From JBAXPV01 sp037132075 (GTDB lineage Bacteria; Bacteroidota; Bacteroidia; Bacteroidales; CAIXZF01): a stretch of DNA of 64,000 bases. This document shows, in pieces, positions 34,410 through 44,012 of the stretch. The notes beneath the pieces were generated by a model. The model was not told the origin of the DNA, ran no database searches, and saw only the letters and a program-made list of their open reading frames with translations. Where the stretch lies: the NCBI GenBank assembly GCA_037132075.1, contig JBAXPV010000020.1:1-64000 (forward strand), given 5' to 3'. Both the position numbers and the translations under genes were made by a program. Position 1 is the stretch's first letter; each line of letters opens with the position of its first letter.

Positions 34410-35654
34410 TTATCGTCTCCAAAGTTCAACACTATTGAAATAACTTTCTTTATACATGGGGTTGCGCATCAGGCTGAAGTCATTGTTGGTAAAGGGATTG
34501 TTGACCCTGACAAAACTGAATCTCAGTGATTGCGCTTGTGTGATTTCGCCGTAAGTCCAGTTTTCAACATTACTTGCCCGAAAAACGTGACTTGGCGGTC
34601 CAAAGATAATATAGATCATGCCTCTGTCGGTTTTCCAACCTTCCAGATAAGAAGTAAAAAGAATATTTGCTTCTTCAACACGCTTGTAATACCTGTAAAT
34701 CAGGTTCTTAGCTCTGTCGGTATAGCCGGCATGGAAAAGCCAGAAGCTGTCGACAGCGAGCTTCGTGTTGGGATTTACAGTGAGTTGTTTGTATTCTTTT
34801 GAGGTTGTGATATACTGTAAAGGCTCCAGGATATGCTCAGGTAAACTAACATGTGGGTAGTCCCGGTCTCCGACAAAAACTGTAAATCCTTGTTTGTCAG
34901 CAGTGTCGCTCTGAAAATGATAAAACCCCTTTCGCTTGAAGTTTATCGGGATCGTGATTCCTTTTGAAAAATTTAAGCTAAATGTACTATCCGCTTTATA
35001 TTTGAATGCTTCCCCTTTTTCCATGGCATAAGGGGGAATGGCAATCGGGAATTGGCGGTTATAATATCGGCCATATAAAATGTGACTCTTGTTTGCTATG
35101 CTTTTAATACGGAATGTTTGGCCTGAAGAAACCCGGTTTCCAAAGATAAGCTCTTCATCTTCTGTGCATAAAAAGAAGTTCTCCCTGAGATCTGTACTGT
35201 CTTTGTCGATAGGCAGGAAAAAATCCACATCCCTGTTTGCGTTGAGGTCGACAATGACAGCCGAAAATAAATACGTACCCTTATTCTTAAGTTTCAGATT
35301 GAATGCTGGTTGGAGCGTTTTATCACTTAATTGCATGAGCGTATCGGTGATATAGGTACTGTCTTTTTTTAAAAGGTCAATGTTTTCGTATGTTTCTGAA
35401 AGTGACCAGGTAATCAGGAGCCGGGCAGTAGGAGGGTTGTCGGGCCTGGACTTTTTATAGGTCAGATCAGTACATTGAATAGCCATGATGACTTTGGTGA
35501 TGCTGTCATTCAGATGAAAAGCCTGGCCTTCTGCTTGGGTGAAACGTACAGCAGGATCGTAGAGCCCATTGAGATCAAGCCGGCTGAATTCTGAAGGAAT
35601 CACACAGCCGGCAAAACTAATGAGTAATAAAAACCAGATCCAGGTTCTTTTCAT
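34410..35654 (-). CDS. GWxTD-domain lipoprotein
   Basis: The 414-residue protein has a lipobox with Cys17 (LLLISFAGC), a long beta-rich region, and the family signature GWKTD at 339-343 followed by GMIYIIFGPPSHVFR. GWxTD proteins are typical of Bacteroidota and relatives, but their role is unknown; an envelope location is supported by the lipobox. The start overlaps the rmuC stop by four bases (ATGA), so translation is probably coupled. Confidence 0.92.
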   Translation of the reverse strand: MKRTWIWFLLLISFAGCVIPSEFSRLDLNGLYDPAVRFTQAEGQAFHLNDSITKVIMAIQCTDLTYKKSRPDNPPTARLLITWSLSETYENIDLLKKDSTYITDTLMQLSDKTLQPAFNLKLKNKGTYLFSAVIVDLNANRDVDFFLPIDKDSTDLRENFFLCTEDEELIFGNRVSSGQTFRIKSIANKSHILYGRYYNRQFPIAIPPYAMEKGEAFKYKADSTFSLNFSKGITIPINFKRKGFYHFQSDTADKQGFTVFVGDRDYPHVSLPEHILEPLQYITTSKEYKQLTVNPNTKLAVDSFWLFHAGYTDRAKNLIYRYYKRVEEANILFTSYLEGWKTDRGMIYIIFGPPSHVFRASNVENWTYGEITQAQSLRFSFVRVNNPFTNNDFSLMRNPMYKESYFNSVELWRR

Positions 35655-37069
35655 TCTTCAGTATCTCCAGTGCTTATTACGTTATCATCCAGCCCAAGTA
35701 GGCGTTCCGGGATGTTTTTGTTGGGTTTCAGGCCGAGTTTGCGAAGCGTTTCTACCTTGTTGATGAGGTTTCCTTTGCCAGTGCTCAGTTTTCCAAGGGC
35801 ATCATCATAAGACTTTTGTGTAGATTGAAGATAGGTCCCAACTTTTTGTAAGTCTTCCACAAAGCCGACAAATTTCTCATACAATAAGGCGCCCTGTTTG
35901 GCAATTTCCTGGGCGTTCTTGTTCTGATTCTCTAGTTTCCATATCGACTGAACTGTGCGTAATGTTGCCAGCAAGGTGGATGGGCTTACGATCACAATTT
36001 TGTTCTTCCAGGCAAATTCAAAGAGTTCTGTGTCTTCTTTGAATGCCACACTAAAAGAAGCTTCGATAGGCAGGAACATCAGCACAAAGTCGGGGCTGTC
36101 GAGCCCTTCAGTGCTTTGATAATTTTTAGCACTTAGTCCTTTCACGTGTGCATATACTGATTGCAAATGCTCCTTAGCAAATTGTTTTCGCTCCTCATCT
36201 GTTTCTGCCATTGAATAACGTTCATAGGCAACCAAACTGACTTTCGCGTCAATGATAATATGTTTTCGTTCAGGGAGATAGACAATGACATCTGGTTGTG
36301 ATCTTTTTCCTTCTTCAGAAGTGGAACTCACCTGTGTTTTGTACATTGTATCTTTTTCGAGTCCTGAGCTTTCCAGGATTCGCTCCAGCAAGACTTCGCC
36401 CCAATTCCCCATTTTTTTAACGTCACCTTTCAGTGCGCGTGTCAGGTTGTTGGCCTCTTCGCTCATCTGCTGGTTCATCTGGATAAGGTGTTTGACCTCT
36501 TCCTTCAAACTGATCTTTTCCCGCATTTCATTGTCGTAGGCCTGGTTTACTTTATTTTCAAAAGTCAGAAGTTTCTCTTTAAATGGATTCAGCAACTCAC
36601 TGATATTCTTGTTGCTGGATTCTGAGAACTCCATGCTGTGTTGCTTCAACAGGCGATTGGCAATGTTCTCAAATTCGAGCGTAAAGCGTTGTTGGAGCTT
36701 TTCAAGCTCAGCAGCATTTTCTTCAATCTTCTTTTGAAGGTATTGATCTTTGGCCTTGGTTTGGGAAAGCTCTGCATTCAGAATGTCCAGGTTATTTCTC
36801 AGACTCAAAACTTCATCTTCAGCATTTTTTTTCAATTGACTCAGCTGATTCAGCTGGTTTTCGGCGACACGCCTGTCTGCTTCTCTTTCTGTGGATTCCT
36901 TTAGCAGCTGAGATTGAAGCGTTTGTTCTTTTTCAGCAAACGAAGCTGCCAGGTTTTTTCCTTTGGATTGTGCTATAATCCATCCGGAAAGCATTCCAAC
37001 CACCAATCCGCTAATAAGTAATATTATTTCCATTGCTTTTAAAAAAGTAAAGATAATATTTTCTTTCAA
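35651..37069 (-). CDS. rmuC: DNA recombination protein RmuC
   Basis: The 472-residue protein has an N-terminal membrane anchor (about 11-32), a coiled coil (about 40-190), and an RmuC nuclease-like domain (about 200-430). Domain landmarks are KMGNWGEVLLERILESSGL, QPDVIVYLPERKHIIIDAKVSL and the following PDFVLMFLPIEASF. RmuC limits recombination at inverted repeats and resembles restriction-endonuclease-like folds. It overlaps comEC by four bases at its start and the GWxTD gene by four bases at its end. Confidence 0.95.
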   Translation of the reverse strand: MKENIIFTFLKAMEIILLISGLVVGMLSGWIIAQSKGKNLAASFAEKEQTLQSQLLKESTEREADRRVAENQLNQLSQLKKNAEDEVLSLRNNLDILNAELSQTKAKDQYLQKKIEENAAELEKLQQRFTLEFENIANRLLKQHSMEFSESSNKNISELLNPFKEKLLTFENKVNQAYDNEMREKISLKEEVKHLIQMNQQMSEEANNLTRALKGDVKKMGNWGEVLLERILESSGLEKDTMYKTQVSSTSEEGKRSQPDVIVYLPERKHIIIDAKVSLVAYERYSMAETDEERKQFAKEHLQSVYAHVKGLSAKNYQSTEGLDSPDFVLMFLPIEASFSVAFKEDTELFEFAWKNKIVIVSPSTLLATLRTVQSIWKLENQNKNAQEIAKQGALLYEKFVGFVEDLQKVGTYLQSTQKSYDDALGKLSTGKGNLINKVETLRKLGLKPNKNIPERLLGLDDNVISTGDTEE

Positions 37070-39159
37070 ATTTTGCCCGAACTTAAGACGAAGGCTCCTC
37101 TTTTTTTTAAATTGAATAGCCTGATATGTAATTGATTACATAGTGAGGACCATTTTTCTATATTCTGTCGGCTCAATTCGGTTCCACACAAGATAAAGGT
37201 CAAGCCTTTTGGAAGATCTTCAGGGTAAAAGTTTGGAAGAATAGGTTCATACACAAAGATCCCATCGATATTTTTCATGTTTTTTATGCTGGAATTTTGA
37301 CTTGAATCACAAAGGATAAGGTATTGTTTTCCGCCAAATTGAATCACGTCAATTTCTTTGTATTGTTTATTGTTTTTGAGCTTTGGGCTTATACCCACTT
37401 GTTGTATTGTGTGTGTTTTTATTTTTTGGTTTATCAGGATGTTTCCAATTTCTCTGCCGGGATTTGTATCTCCATGGAAGATAAGAGTTTTCATAGCAAT
37501 CCCTTCTTGTATGCTTATCATTGATTTTTTCGGACTGCTGTAGGCGATTAAATAACTTTTTTTAGAAAGGAAAAGCTTGGAAAGACTGAATGAGAATGCC
37601 AGCGAAAGTAATGATAACAAGCAGATCCATAACATTGTAAACCTCTTGCTTGATAAAAATGCGATGCCGGAAATAAGGATTACATAGGCTAAAATACTCT
37701 GATGGGTATTGATGATGAGCAAGCCTGAACTAGAAAAAGGTAAGCCCGCAATAATGGAAGTAAATCCGGTCATTAACTTCACTAAAAGATTGAGACCGTA
37801 AAACATTGGTTTGTTCAGGACGCTGATCCATGAAAAAGACAATGCACCTAATCCCCAATACATCACAAAACTTGATAATGGAATAATGATCAGGTTTGCA
37901 GGCAGGAAATAAAGAGGGAATTGATGAAAATAGAAAATCGACAGGGGTGAAGTTGCAGCTTGAGCGGCGAAGGACACACTGCATAGCTTCCAAGCCTTTT
38001 CGAGCCAGGGGTGTTGAAATTCAAGCAGGTCACTGATTAGTGGTTCCAGAAGAACGATCCCTGCGACGGCAAGGTATGAAAGTTGAAAACCGAGGTTAGT
38101 GATAAGGTATGGATCAGACAGAAGTATTAGAAATGCAGAGCCCGATAGTACATTGAGTAAGTGAGGTTTGCGCCGCATGTCTCTCGCAAGGATTACCAGG
38201 CTGAGCATCAGTGCAGATCGCTGCACTGCCGGAGACAAGCCTGTCAGGAAAGCATAAGCCCAGATGAGGACGATAAGAATGAAAGACCGCAAGAGATTGT
38301 TAAAGCGGTTTCCTTTGATACAGCTAAGGATCTGGCTAAAAACTAAGAATATCAAGCCAACGTGCAATCCGGAAACAGAAAGGATGTGGGTGACTCCTGC
38401 TTTCCCATAGATCTGACGGAGTTCAGGATCAAAATCGGAATTGGCACCCAGCAAAAGTGCAGCGCCAATGTCAAGTTCATCATCCTTAAGTCCATTATCT
38501 TTTAGTGTTTTAACAAGAAAATTACGGGCTCTTATGGAAGTCCAGACCAACACATTCCCTCTAAAATGGCCAAGGTTTACCCAATCCTGAGTCCGTGCTG
38601 AGGCTGTATGATAAATCTCTTTGTAAAACAATGACTTACCGTAATCGAAGTCATAAGGATTTCTGGCTTTTTCAGGGAAGCGCGGGCAAGCTTTCACCAA
38701 AATCATCTCCCCATATTCGGGAACCGACTTCCCGGGAGCCAGTGTTAGGCTGATTTTCCCGGAACAAGGGATTCCGTTTATCTCCAGCACGCTGCCTTCT
38801 GTCTTGATTTTATTGTTTTTTTGCTGAGGTTCATTGTTGATACAGATCAGCATCACTGCGTTTTGCCCTTGTTTTTGTTTCCAGTAGAAATGATCTTTTT
38901 TAAGAAAGGAAGGTTTGTTGTTAACAAGCTGGTATCCAAATATAAAGAACAATGTTAAGATTGAAATTCCGTGAATCCATCGTTTGCGAAAGGGGATGGT
39001 TCGGGCAGGTAATGCAAGGAAAAACAGGATTAATCCGGTCGACAGCCAAGGGATGCATGATATAAGGCAGTCACGTGCCTCGAGCCGGATTGCCATTAAG
39101 CATCCCAGGATAAATGGGATAAGAATACGTGCAAGGGGAATATTATGCCAGGGAATCAA
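37066..39159 (-). CDS. comEC: ComEC/Rec2-type DNA-uptake channel without the beta-lactamase-like domain
   Basis: The 697-residue protein begins with a TTG at 39159. It has two to three N-terminal membrane helices, a DUF4131-like soluble region (about 80-180), and the Competence domain with multiple helices (about 230-510), including LLGANSDF, GVTHILSVSGLHVGL and FLTGLSPAVQRSA. The C-terminal 170 residues are soluble but lack the HxHxDH metallo-beta-lactamase motif of Bacillus-type ComEC. This shorter form is common in Bacteroidota. It imports single-stranded DNA across the inner membrane in competent cells. It leads the operon that continues to 30933. Confidence 0.9.
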   Translation of the reverse strand: MIPWHNIPLARILIPFILGCLMAIRLEARDCLISCIPWLSTGLILFFLALPARTIPFRKRWIHGISILTLFFIFGYQLVNNKPSFLKKDHFYWKQKQGQNAVMLICINNEPQQKNNKIKTEGSVLEINGIPCSGKISLTLAPGKSVPEYGEMILVKACPRFPEKARNPYDFDYGKSLFYKEIYHTASARTQDWVNLGHFRGNVLVWTSIRARNFLVKTLKDNGLKDDELDIGAALLLGANSDFDPELRQIYGKAGVTHILSVSGLHVGLIFLVFSQILSCIKGNRFNNLLRSFILIVLIWAYAFLTGLSPAVQRSALMLSLVILARDMRRKPHLLNVLSGSAFLILLSDPYLITNLGFQLSYLAVAGIVLLEPLISDLLEFQHPWLEKAWKLCSVSFAAQAATSPLSIFYFHQFPLYFLPANLIIIPLSSFVMYWGLGALSFSWISVLNKPMFYGLNLLVKLMTGFTSIIAGLPFSSSGLLIINTHQSILAYVILISGIAFLSSKRFTMLWICLLSLLSLAFSFSLSKLFLSKKSYLIAYSSPKKSMISIQEGIAMKTLIFHGDTNPGREIGNILINQKIKTHTIQQVGISPKLKNNKQYKEIDVIQFGGKQYLILCDSSQNSSIKNMKNIDGIFVYEPILPNFYPEDLPKGLTFILCGTELSRQNIEKWSSLCNQLHIRLFNLKKRGAFVLSSGKI

Positions 39160-39321
39160 TGCTTGTCTTTATTCCTTTAGATGGAAAATCAGGCTGTCAC
39201 TGGAAAGAAAATCTGGATTATTTTCTGTTATAATTGTCATCCAGGAACATTTAAAGCAGATTTGCCCATTTAACATATGATTATTTTATATTTTTTTCTT
39301 CAGAAATTCTAAAATCAGTTA

Positions 39322-39329
39322 TATTTTTG
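39322..39329 (+). promoter_or_regulatory. -7 box of the barrel-protein gene
   Basis: TATTTTTG matches TAnnTTTG exactly and lies 28 bases before the ATG at 39357. The surrounding 200-base divergent gap toward comEC is AT-rich with no further conserved feature that I can see. Confidence 0.5.
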
Positions 39330-39356
39330 TTTTTAATTGTTTTAATAAATATGCTC

Positions 39357-40061
39357 ATGAAAAAACTATTTACATTATCCTTCTTCTTCTTATTTGTATT
39401 TTCAGTTTACGCCCAAAAGAAAACATACTTTACCAGCGGTGGGGAAATGGCTTTTTCCTTTGCCAACATTGAACAAAACGGCAACAGCCACGAGTCGACC
39501 ATTCGTTGGGCACCAGTTTTCAACATTCAAACCATGTTTAATATGGATATGAACAAACATATTGGTGTTTTTACCGGGATTGCGCTTCGCAACGTGGGTT
39601 ACATCAACAATCATTTTAAAGGAATTGAATCAGCACATCCTGGTGTTGAGTATACCTATAAAAAGAAGTTCCGTTCTTACAATGTGGGTATTCCCCTCGG
39701 CATTAAATTAGGAAATCTCGGAGGAGCCTTTGTCTATGGTGGTTATGAAATTGAGTTTGCCCTTGCATACAAGGAAAAAACATATGATGGTGGCGATAAA
39801 ATCAGTAAGGTCACGGGTTGGTTCAGCAATCGCGAGGAAATGATACAACATGGTTTCCTGATCGGAATAAATTTCCCGTATGGCGCCAACTTGAAATTCA
39901 AGTATTACTTAAGCAATTTTCACAACGAAAATTACGTTGACGGAAGTGGCAACAAGCCTTATGCAGGACTCAAAGCCAATATCTTCTATTTCTCCCTATG
40001 TACCAATCTGTTCACCGATTTTCATTATTCAGCACCTACAAAAGCAGAACAAGTTTATTAG
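39357..40061 (+). CDS. Outer-membrane beta-barrel protein
   Basis: The 234-residue protein has a clear signal peptide (MKKLFTLSFFFLFVFSVYAQ); an ATG two codons earlier and a further upstream start are open but less likely. The mature part alternates strands with aromatic belts, as in GVFTGIALRNVGYINNHF and YNVGIPLGIKLGNLGG. It ends in a strand followed by a short tail, which suggests a small barrel of the OmpW/outer-membrane-protein-beta-barrel type. No transport motif is evident. A thioredoxin-fold protein follows 33 bases downstream. Confidence 0.8.
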   Translation: MKKLFTLSFFFLFVFSVYAQKKTYFTSGGEMAFSFANIEQNGNSHESTIRWAPVFNIQTMFNMDMNKHIGVFTGIALRNVGYINNHFKGIESAHPGVEYTYKKKFRSYNVGIPLGIKLGNLGGAFVYGGYEIEFALAYKEKTYDGGDKISKVTGWFSNREEMIQHGFLIGINFPYGANLKFKYYLSNFHNENYVDGSGNKPYAGLKANIFYFSLCTNLFTDFHYSAPTKAEQVY

Positions 40062-40094
40062 TATTTTAACCGATAGTTTTAATTTTTTCAGAAT

Positions 40095-40529
40095 ATGACC
40101 TTAAAGAAATTCCTTATTGCTCTGATATTATTAGCGATACCGTTTTTTTCTCAAGCACAGAAGGTGGCAGAAACCGACAGCACACTGCGTAAATCAGCCT
40201 TGGTATTATTAGAAAAGATACGGGATAATAAGCCTGTAGACACTTTAAGTAAACGGGTTGTTGTACTTGGCAAAGCTGAATGTGAACGTTGTCAGGATAT
40301 CCAAAGAGTTTTTGCAGAGGAAGGCGTAGTTTTTGAAGATTATGATGTCGCCCTCGACAGACGTTTCGTTGACAGGATTGTCAGCTATTATATGAGAAGA
40401 GACAAAGGGGAAGGATTTACCGTGAAATATCCTTTGGTCATTGCAAGGGGGAAGATCTATAACCAGATAAAGGACGTAAAAGCCCTGGCTGTTGATCTCA
40501 AGGCCATGCAGCAACAGCATAAAAAATAA
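40095..40529 (+). CDS. Exported glutaredoxin-like protein
   Basis: The 144-residue protein has a signal peptide (cleavage near SQAQ), a short helical lead, and a thioredoxin-fold segment with a CERC motif (Cys63, Cys66) after strand VVVLGK. A TVKYPLVI segment supplies the cis-proline position. The two-cysteine motif suggests thiol redox activity in the periplasm. The fold is small and the linker residues are unusual for a reductant, so the partner is uncertain. It converges on the spoIID-like gene with one base between stops. Confidence 0.78.
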   Translation: MTLKKFLIALILLAIPFFSQAQKVAETDSTLRKSALVLLEKIRDNKPVDTLSKRVVVLGKAECERCQDIQRVFAEEGVVFEDYDVALDRRFVDRIVSYYMRRDKGEGFTVKYPLVIARGKIYNQIKDVKALAVDLKAMQQQHKK

Positions 40530-40530
40530 A

Positions 40531-41697
40531 TTACGGCTTTTTGGGGATCATGTTTTTTTCCAGTCGTTGGATCTTCACATTGTTATAGTAGAAGTTAAGG
40601 ATCTGATCGCTGCTATATCCAGTACGAGCCATCTGCAAGGCACCTTCCTGGCTTAAGCCAACGCCATGCCCGTATCCGTTTCCATGAAAAGTGAGACTGT
40701 CAACATTGGGTTCAATACTAAAATAGGTTGATCGCAAGTCCAGGTCTATACGCAACGCTTTTAAGGCAATTCCCCCTGGAAAGACAAGCTTCCTGTGTAT
40801 TTGTGTGAATGTTATTGCACTGTCGCGCATTATTTTATTGTCAACAGGATAGTTATATTTTGATTTTAAAATGCTTAAAAAGTCTTCAGTCTTTATTTTT
40901 TTCTCCCATTTGGCTTTCGTCATTTTGGTACTAAAAGTATCGTTAATACCTTTTAAATAATTTTCTTTAAATGACCATACATCTTCTGCGCTTACGGTTT
41001 CTCCGCCGCTGTTGGCATGAAAAGCAGCAGAGATCAGGTTGCCGTATTGGTCCACGATTACTTTTCCCTTAGTGGCATCGCGTGCCAGTAAGACATCTGA
41101 ATAACGCCCTCTTTCCTTATAATGCTGGCAATGAACCTGGTCGCAAAAGTTAAATCCTTCAGCCTCATGTTTTCTGAGATTTTTTACGGCGTAAGTTCTT
41201 GAAATCATACATTGTAGCTTGTAAAACTCGGTATTATGCGCATCACCGCCTTCTGATTCAACCACGCCGGCTACGTATTTTTCAAGTTCTATGTTATTGA
41301 TAATCAATAGATCTCCATTCAAGATCTTTATAGTAAACGCCCCTTCATAATTTCGATCTTCAGCATTGGACTTAATGTTTAAGATAGGTTGTGGTCCTTT
41401 GGGTGTCAAGCTTATGTTATTAAATGACCCGTATATTTTTCCTGATTTCTCCAGCTTGATTTGGCCATTCTCCAATTTCAGTGTGCATTTTGAACTGGTT
41501 TTAAGGCTACCCAGGGCTTTGTTCCCGGATTTCATGTTGTAAATCCCGGAAACAGCGCATAGGTTGACTGCCTTTATTTGCTTTCCGCTAAAGAGTCTGA
41601 CTTTCAGAGGCACTGACTGGCAATTAGCCAAATCAGGGAAAAGGATTAGAATAATTATAAGAATAGCAGCAGAAAGAGTTCTGTTAAAAGTTGGCAT
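40531..41697 (-). CDS. SpoIID/LytB-domain protein
   Basis: The 388-residue protein has a signal peptide or N-terminal anchor and a SpoIID domain (about 125-370). Recognisable blocks are LEKYVAGVVESEGG, CMISRTYAVKNLRKH, DQVHCQHYKERG and AFHANSGGETVSAEDVW, with a closing GYGHGVGLSQEGALQMA. SpoIID of Bacillus is a lytic transglycosylase on denuded glycan, while non-sporulating bacteria use related proteins in cell-wall remodelling. It is the last gene of the lpxB operon. Confidence 0.93.
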   Translation of the reverse strand: MPTFNRTLSAAILIIILILFPDLANCQSVPLKVRLFSGKQIKAVNLCAVSGIYNMKSGNKALGSLKTSSKCTLKLENGQIKLEKSGKIYGSFNNISLTPKGPQPILNIKSNAEDRNYEGAFTIKILNGDLLIINNIELEKYVAGVVESEGGDAHNTEFYKLQCMISRTYAVKNLRKHEAEGFNFCDQVHCQHYKERGRYSDVLLARDATKGKVIVDQYGNLISAAFHANSGGETVSAEDVWSFKENYLKGINDTFSTKMTKAKWEKKIKTEDFLSILKSKYNYPVDNKIMRDSAITFTQIHRKLVFPGGIALKALRIDLDLRSTYFSIEPNVDSLTFHGNGYGHGVGLSQEGALQMARTGYSSDQILNFYYNNVKIQRLEKNMIPKKP

Positions 41698-41710
41698 GCA
41701 AAATAATAGG

Positions 41711-42844
41711 CTAGGTATGTTTTACTGCGGATTTGAGGTAGTGCAGGATGAGCTCCGCAGTTCGGGCTGAAGCGCCGGGCCCTCCCAGTTTCTTTTTAAG
41801 CAATTCATAATCATCTGCCAAATGACTCCTTACATCTTGATCATATAAAAGCTTATGGATGTTCTCTTTGAGATTCTCAGGGCTCAGGTCGTTCTGGATC
41901 AATTCGGTGACGATTTCCCTGTCGAGTACGAGATTAGGCAGGCCAATATATTTCACATTAACAATTCTACGGGCAATGGCAAATGAAATCGGGCTTCCTT
42001 TATAGCAGATCACCTGGGGGACATTCAATAAGGCTGCTTCCAGGGAGGCCGTTCCTGATGTTACCGCTGCGGCATCACAATTCTGAAGAAGATCGTAGGT
42101 GCTGTTATAAATCACTTTCAGCGGGTGACCGTCGCTATATTTCTCGTATAATGCAGGTTCGTTAACGGTCATGCCAGCTACTACTGCCTGGAAATCTGGG
42201 AAATGAGTCATTGCCTGCAGCATGATGGGTAAAATCTTGCTGATTTCTTGTTTGCGACTACCCGGCAACAAGGCGATGATTTTTCTGTCGTCCAATCGAT
42301 GTTTGGTACGGAAAGCCACAGAATCGTTTTTCTCATGGCTGCCATCCAGGGCATCCAGTAGGGGATGCCCTACAAAATCAACATCATAGTGATACTCTTT
42401 GTAAAATTTTTTTTCAAAAGGAAGGATCACAAACAAGCGGTCAACATCCCGGACAATATTTTTAATCCTTGATTTTTTCCAGGCCCAGACCTGGGGCGAG
42501 ATATAATAAAATACTTTAATCCCTTGTTTATGGCAGAATTCAGCAATTCTCAGGTTGAATCCGGGATAATCCACCAGTATGACAGCATCGGGTCGCCAAA
42601 CCATGATGTCCTTTCGGCAAAAGTCGAGGTTGCCTATGATTTTCCTGATGTTTAAGGCAACTTCCAGGAAACCCATGAAGGCGAGATCGCGGTAGTGTTT
42701 CATGAGATTTCCGCCTTGTCCCTGCATTTTATCACCGCCCCAGCAACGGAACTCAGCGTGTTCATCCCGTGCCCGGATCTCTTTCATAAGATTGGCAGCG
42801 TGAAGGTCACCTGATGCCTCGCCGGCGATGATATAATATTTCAT
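41711..42844 (-). CDS. lpxB: Lipid-A-disaccharide synthase
   Basis: The 377-residue GT-B enzyme has the LpxB N-terminus (YYIIAGEASGDLHAANLM), AFMGFLEVALNI, SPQVWAWKKSRI, FVGHPLLD and LPGSRKQEI, as well as TSGTASLEAALLNVPQV. It joins UDP-diacylglucosamine to lipid X to form the lipid A disaccharide at the inner membrane, so the organism makes LPS-type lipid A. It lies 9 bases after the small membrane gene and 13 before the spoIID-like gene. Confidence 0.96.
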   Translation of the reverse strand: MKYYIIAGEASGDLHAANLMKEIRARDEHAEFRCWGGDKMQGQGGNLMKHYRDLAFMGFLEVALNIRKIIGNLDFCRKDIMVWRPDAVILVDYPGFNLRIAEFCHKQGIKVFYYISPQVWAWKKSRIKNIVRDVDRLFVILPFEKKFYKEYHYDVDFVGHPLLDALDGSHEKNDSVAFRTKHRLDDRKIIALLPGSRKQEISKILPIMLQAMTHFPDFQAVVAGMTVNEPALYEKYSDGHPLKVIYNSTYDLLQNCDAAAVTSGTASLEAALLNVPQVICYKGSPISFAIARRIVNVKYIGLPNLVLDREIVTELIQNDLSPENLKENIHKLLYDQDVRSHLADDYELLKKKLGGPGASARTAELILHYLKSAVKHT

Positions 42845-42853
42845 ATGAGCAGT

Positions 42854-43180
42854 TTACAAAGGTATGATGAGACCGGGTAATTGAATCGATGCAATATAAT
42901 TCCTGGCCAGGAAAAAAAGCATGATATAAATAAACGTGAGGGCAACAAGACCTCCACCGGTATGTTCCAGTTTCTTACGGCTCATTGCCTGCCTGATCAG
43001 GAGGAAATTGGGTGCGATACTCAATAGAATCAGTCCGTTCAGGTTGATAAAAGGTTTCAGTGGGAATATTTTCCAAACCAGGAAAACAATCATGTAAAAT
43101 ACTGGATATACGATGATGGGGGCAATGAAGCCGATCAGCATACCGTATTTCGCATCGTCTTTATTAAATATGGTTTTCAA
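42854..43180 (-). CDS. Small inner-membrane protein of unknown function
   Basis: The 108-residue protein has three probable membrane helices (about 14-38, 46-60 and 76-95) separated by short charged loops. Its start overlaps the surE stop by 17 bases and it ends 9 bases before lpxB, so it is translated as part of this operon. It carries no motif that I recognise; position suggests an envelope role only by association. Confidence 0.8.
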   Translation of the reverse strand: MKTIFNKDDAKYGMLIGFIAPIIVYPVFYMIVFLVWKIFPLKPFINLNGLILLSIAPNFLLIRQAMSRKKLEHTGGGLVALTFIYIMLFFLARNYIASIQLPGLIIPL

Positions 43181-43934
43181 GGTCTTTTAATGTTGGGATG
43201 AGGTTATGTGCGGTGAGGTCAAGTTGAATTGGTACTACAGAAATATAATGATTGTCGAGCGCCCATTCATCGGTGTCGGTGCCATGGTCGAGGCTTTGGA
43301 AGGAGCCGGCAAGCCAGTAATAAGGTCGGTTGTGCGGATCGCGTCTTTCTTCCAGCACTTCTTCCCAGTAACCCTTTCCCATTCTACAAACCATGATTCC
43401 CCTGATTTCCCCGGAATTTATTGATGGGATGTTGACATTCAGGCAGGTATGAGGGGCCAGTCCTTGTTTTAGAACATGCTCAGTAATTTTCCGGATATAT
43501 GGAATTGAATGACTGAAATCCGCATTATGACTGTGGTCGAGTAATGAAAAGCCGATGGAAGGAATGCCGCTCATGGCACCTTCCAGGGTAGCGCCCATCG
43601 TTCCTGAATACAGAATGTTGATTCCGGCGTTGGAGCCATGGTTGATTCCGGAGACGATGAGGTCAGGTTTCTGTTTTAACACCACTTTTAGTCCAAGTTT
43701 TACCGTGTCAGCAGGGGTTCCATTGCTGGAATATTCCTCATAATCAGGCTCTATAAGGATTTTCTTCACCCGTAATGGGCTGGCAGTAGTGACAGCATGG
43801 CCCATGCCCGACTGCGCTTTGTCAGGGGCCACCACGACCACACGCCCGAACTCGCGCATCAGCTCGATGAGGTAGCGCAATCCTTTGGCATGAATGCCGT
43901 CGTCATTCGTTATAAAGATCAGAGGTTTCTCCAT
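43164..43934 (-). CDS. surE: 5'/3'-nucleotidase SurE
   Basis: The 256-residue protein has the metal-binding start NDDGIHAKGL (Asp11-Asp12), the APDKAQSGMGHAVT block with the conserved serine, and SGINHGSNAG with the asparagine ligand. SurE dephosphorylates nucleoside monophosphates and survives stationary stress. A TAnnTTTG box 17 bases upstream indicates that it can start its own transcript. Confidence 0.96.
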   Translation of the reverse strand: MEKPLIFITNDDGIHAKGLRYLIELMREFGRVVVVAPDKAQSGMGHAVTTASPLRVKKILIEPDYEEYSSNGTPADTVKLGLKVVLKQKPDLIVSGINHGSNAGINILYSGTMGATLEGAMSGIPSIGFSLLDHSHNADFSHSIPYIRKITEHVLKQGLAPHTCLNVNIPSINSGEIRGIMVCRMGKGYWEEVLEERRDPHNRPYYWLAGSFQSLDHGTDTDEWALDNHYISVVPIQLDLTAHNLIPTLKDLENHI

Positions 43935-43951
43935 ATATTTCTTGGAATGCT

Positions 43952-43959
43952 CAAAAGTA
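43952..43959 (-). promoter_or_regulatory. -7 box of the surE-lpxB transcript
   Basis: The minus strand reads TACTTTTG, an exact TAnnTTTG match, in the 78-base gap between the DUF502 gene and surE. It suggests that surE, the small membrane protein, lpxB and the spoIID-like gene form a separate unit. Confidence 0.55.
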
Positions 43960-43974
43960 CATAAAAGAGGCGAG

Positions 43975-44002
43975 GAAAAGCTGAATTTCGGAAAGCTTTC
44001 AG
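43975..44002 (-). terminator. Weak possible terminator after the DUF502 gene
   Basis: On the minus strand CTGAA pairs with TTCAG around the loop and is followed by CTTTTC. The stem is only five to six base pairs and the T-run short, so termination would be partial at best. Its place, just upstream of the surE promoter, is suggestive. Confidence 0.3.
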
Positions 44003-44012
44003 TATCGGGATG